NCBI GenBank assembly: GCA_041666125.1
Contig: JBAYHN010000018.1
Coordinates: forward strand, 1-21,569
DNA length: 21,569 bases
Direction: 5' to 3'
Origin: JBAYHN01 sp041666125
GTDB lineage: Bacteria > Patescibacteriota > Gracilibacteria > UBA1369 > UM-FILTER-53-11
Positions 21,239 through 21,569 of the stretch are shown in pieces. A program made the position numbers and the translations under genes. Positions within the stretch are counted from its first letter, which is position 1, and every line of letters starts with the position of its first letter. The notes beneath the pieces were generated by a model that worked only from the letters and a program-made list of their open reading frames with translations, had not been told where the DNA came from and ran no database searches.

Positions 21239-21242
21239 AACC
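21230..21242. promoter_or_regulatory. Palindrome over the mnmA -10
   Basis: GGTTAAATTAACC is a perfect dyad with 6-bp arms around one central base, and contains the whole candidate -10 (21233-21238). It ends two bases before the mnmA ATG. It is a candidate repressor site, or a chance AT-rich palindrome. Confidence 0.35.
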
Positions 21243-21244
21243 TT

Positions 21245-21569
21245 ATGAGTATGGCCAAAAAGGGAAAGATTGCCGTGGCACTTTCGGGAGGAGTTGATTC
21301 TTCTGTTGCTGCTGCGCTTTTAAAGGAGCAGGGCTATGAATGTATAGGAGTTCATTTGAGGTTTTGGAATGATCCGTTTGCGTGTACTGCAAAATTGGCT
21401 TCCCAAAATAAGTGTTGCACGGTTGAAAGTATGCGCGATGCGCAAGAAGTGGCCAAAAAATTAAATATTTCATTTTATGTTGTGAATACTTCGGATTTGT
21501 TTAAAAAGAAAATTGTGGATTATTTTTTAAAGAGTTATGCCGCAGGACTCACGCCGAATCCATGCGTGC
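21245..21569 (+). CDS. mnmA: tRNA-specific 2-thiouridylase MnmA (5' part)
   Basis: MnmA adds sulfur to U34 of tRNAs for Glu, Gln and Lys using ATP and a persulfide relay. The 108 visible codons run off the window edge. They begin MSMAKKGKIAVALSGGVDSSVAAALL with the PP-loop ATP-binding motif SGGVDSSV. EQGYECIGVHLRFWND and the Cys pair KCCTVESMRDAQEVAKKLNI follow, and the segment ends at GLTPNPC, the conserved motif holding the first catalytic cysteine. The full protein is about 360 residues. The first ATG (21245) was chosen because the promoter ends 6 bases before it; a second ATG at 21251 (MAKKGKIAV) is possible. It is divergent from the Rel homologue, 71 bases apart. Confidence 0.96.
   Translation, partial: MSMAKKGKIAVALSGGVDSSVAAALLKEQGYECIGVHLRFWNDPFACTAKLASQNKCCTVESMRDAQEVAKKLNISFYVVNTSDLFKKKIVDYFLKSYAAGLTPNPCV

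Noticed and set aside
1..21569. UGA recoded as glycine, as in Gracilibacteria/SR1
   Set aside because: TGA ends several genes at the expected family length, including rsmI, aroD and ychF, and reading through would fuse unrelated genes.
1..21569. CRISPR arrays, insertion sequences, prophage, tRNA or rRNA genes
   Set aside because: No regularly spaced repeats, transposase or integrase motifs, or tRNA/rRNA-like sequences were seen. Intergenic gaps are all under about 165 bases.

Overview
The window looks like a compact chromosomal segment of a small-genome bacterium, most likely of the Candidate Phyla Radiation (Patescibacteria). This placement is an inference from gene content and style: moderately AT-rich DNA, short intergenic gaps, many 4-bp start/stop overlaps (ATGA), orphan pathway genes, a short-form ribosome hibernation factor, and standalone genes where other bacteria have operons. 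TGA is used as an ordinary stop (for example after rsmI, aroD and ychF), so the standard bacterial code applies and the UGA=Gly code of Gracilibacteria/SR1 is excluded. No tRNA, rRNA, CRISPR array, transposase or phage gene was seen. No gene-free stretch exceeds about 165 bases.

Layout. 1-1984 (minus): an Fe-S assembly operon, Rrf2/IscR-like regulator > sufC > sufB (cut by the window edge), with a candidate operator over its promoter. 2082-3279 (plus): lgt and a short HPF-like protein. 3257-4209 (minus): a cyclic-nucleotide-binding protein overlapping a DUF3307 membrane protein. 4309-6729 (plus): leuS. 6737-11560 (minus): a long run, amidase/SpoIID fusion > small basic protein > tsaB > small membrane protein > rsmI > pseudopilin. 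11640-11960 (plus): thioredoxin. 12031-12528 (minus): RNase HI. 12744-14546 (plus): the c-di-AMP pair cdaA-cdaR. 14637-15197 (minus): a monocistronic putative lipoprotein with a near-consensus promoter and a strong terminator. 15314-17808 (plus): aroD, ychF and a HisA-like protein. 17824-21173 (minus): a RelA/SpoT homologue with a membrane tail, overlapping a DMT/EamA transporter gene. 21245-end (plus): mnmA, cut by the window edge.

How the genes fit together. Most encode core translation and RNA modification (leuS, tsaB, rsmI, mnmA, ychF, hpf) and envelope functions (lgt, a lipoprotein, amidase/SpoIID, pseudopilin, membrane proteins). Two nucleotide second-messenger systems are present (c-di-AMP through CdaA/CdaR, (p)ppGpp through the Rel homologue), and a cyclic-nucleotide-binding domain protein is a possible third. 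The most unusual item is the Rel homologue: it keeps hydrolase, synthetase, TGS and ACT-like regions, lacks a recognisable Cys-Cys zinc-finger domain, and ends in four predicted membrane helices. The amidase/SpoIID fusion and a HisA homologue lacking its catalytic Asp are next. A recurring promoter pattern is also visible: several -10 hexamers lie 6-7 bases from a start codon, as expected for leaderless mRNAs, and two divergent gene pairs appear to share one -35 element.
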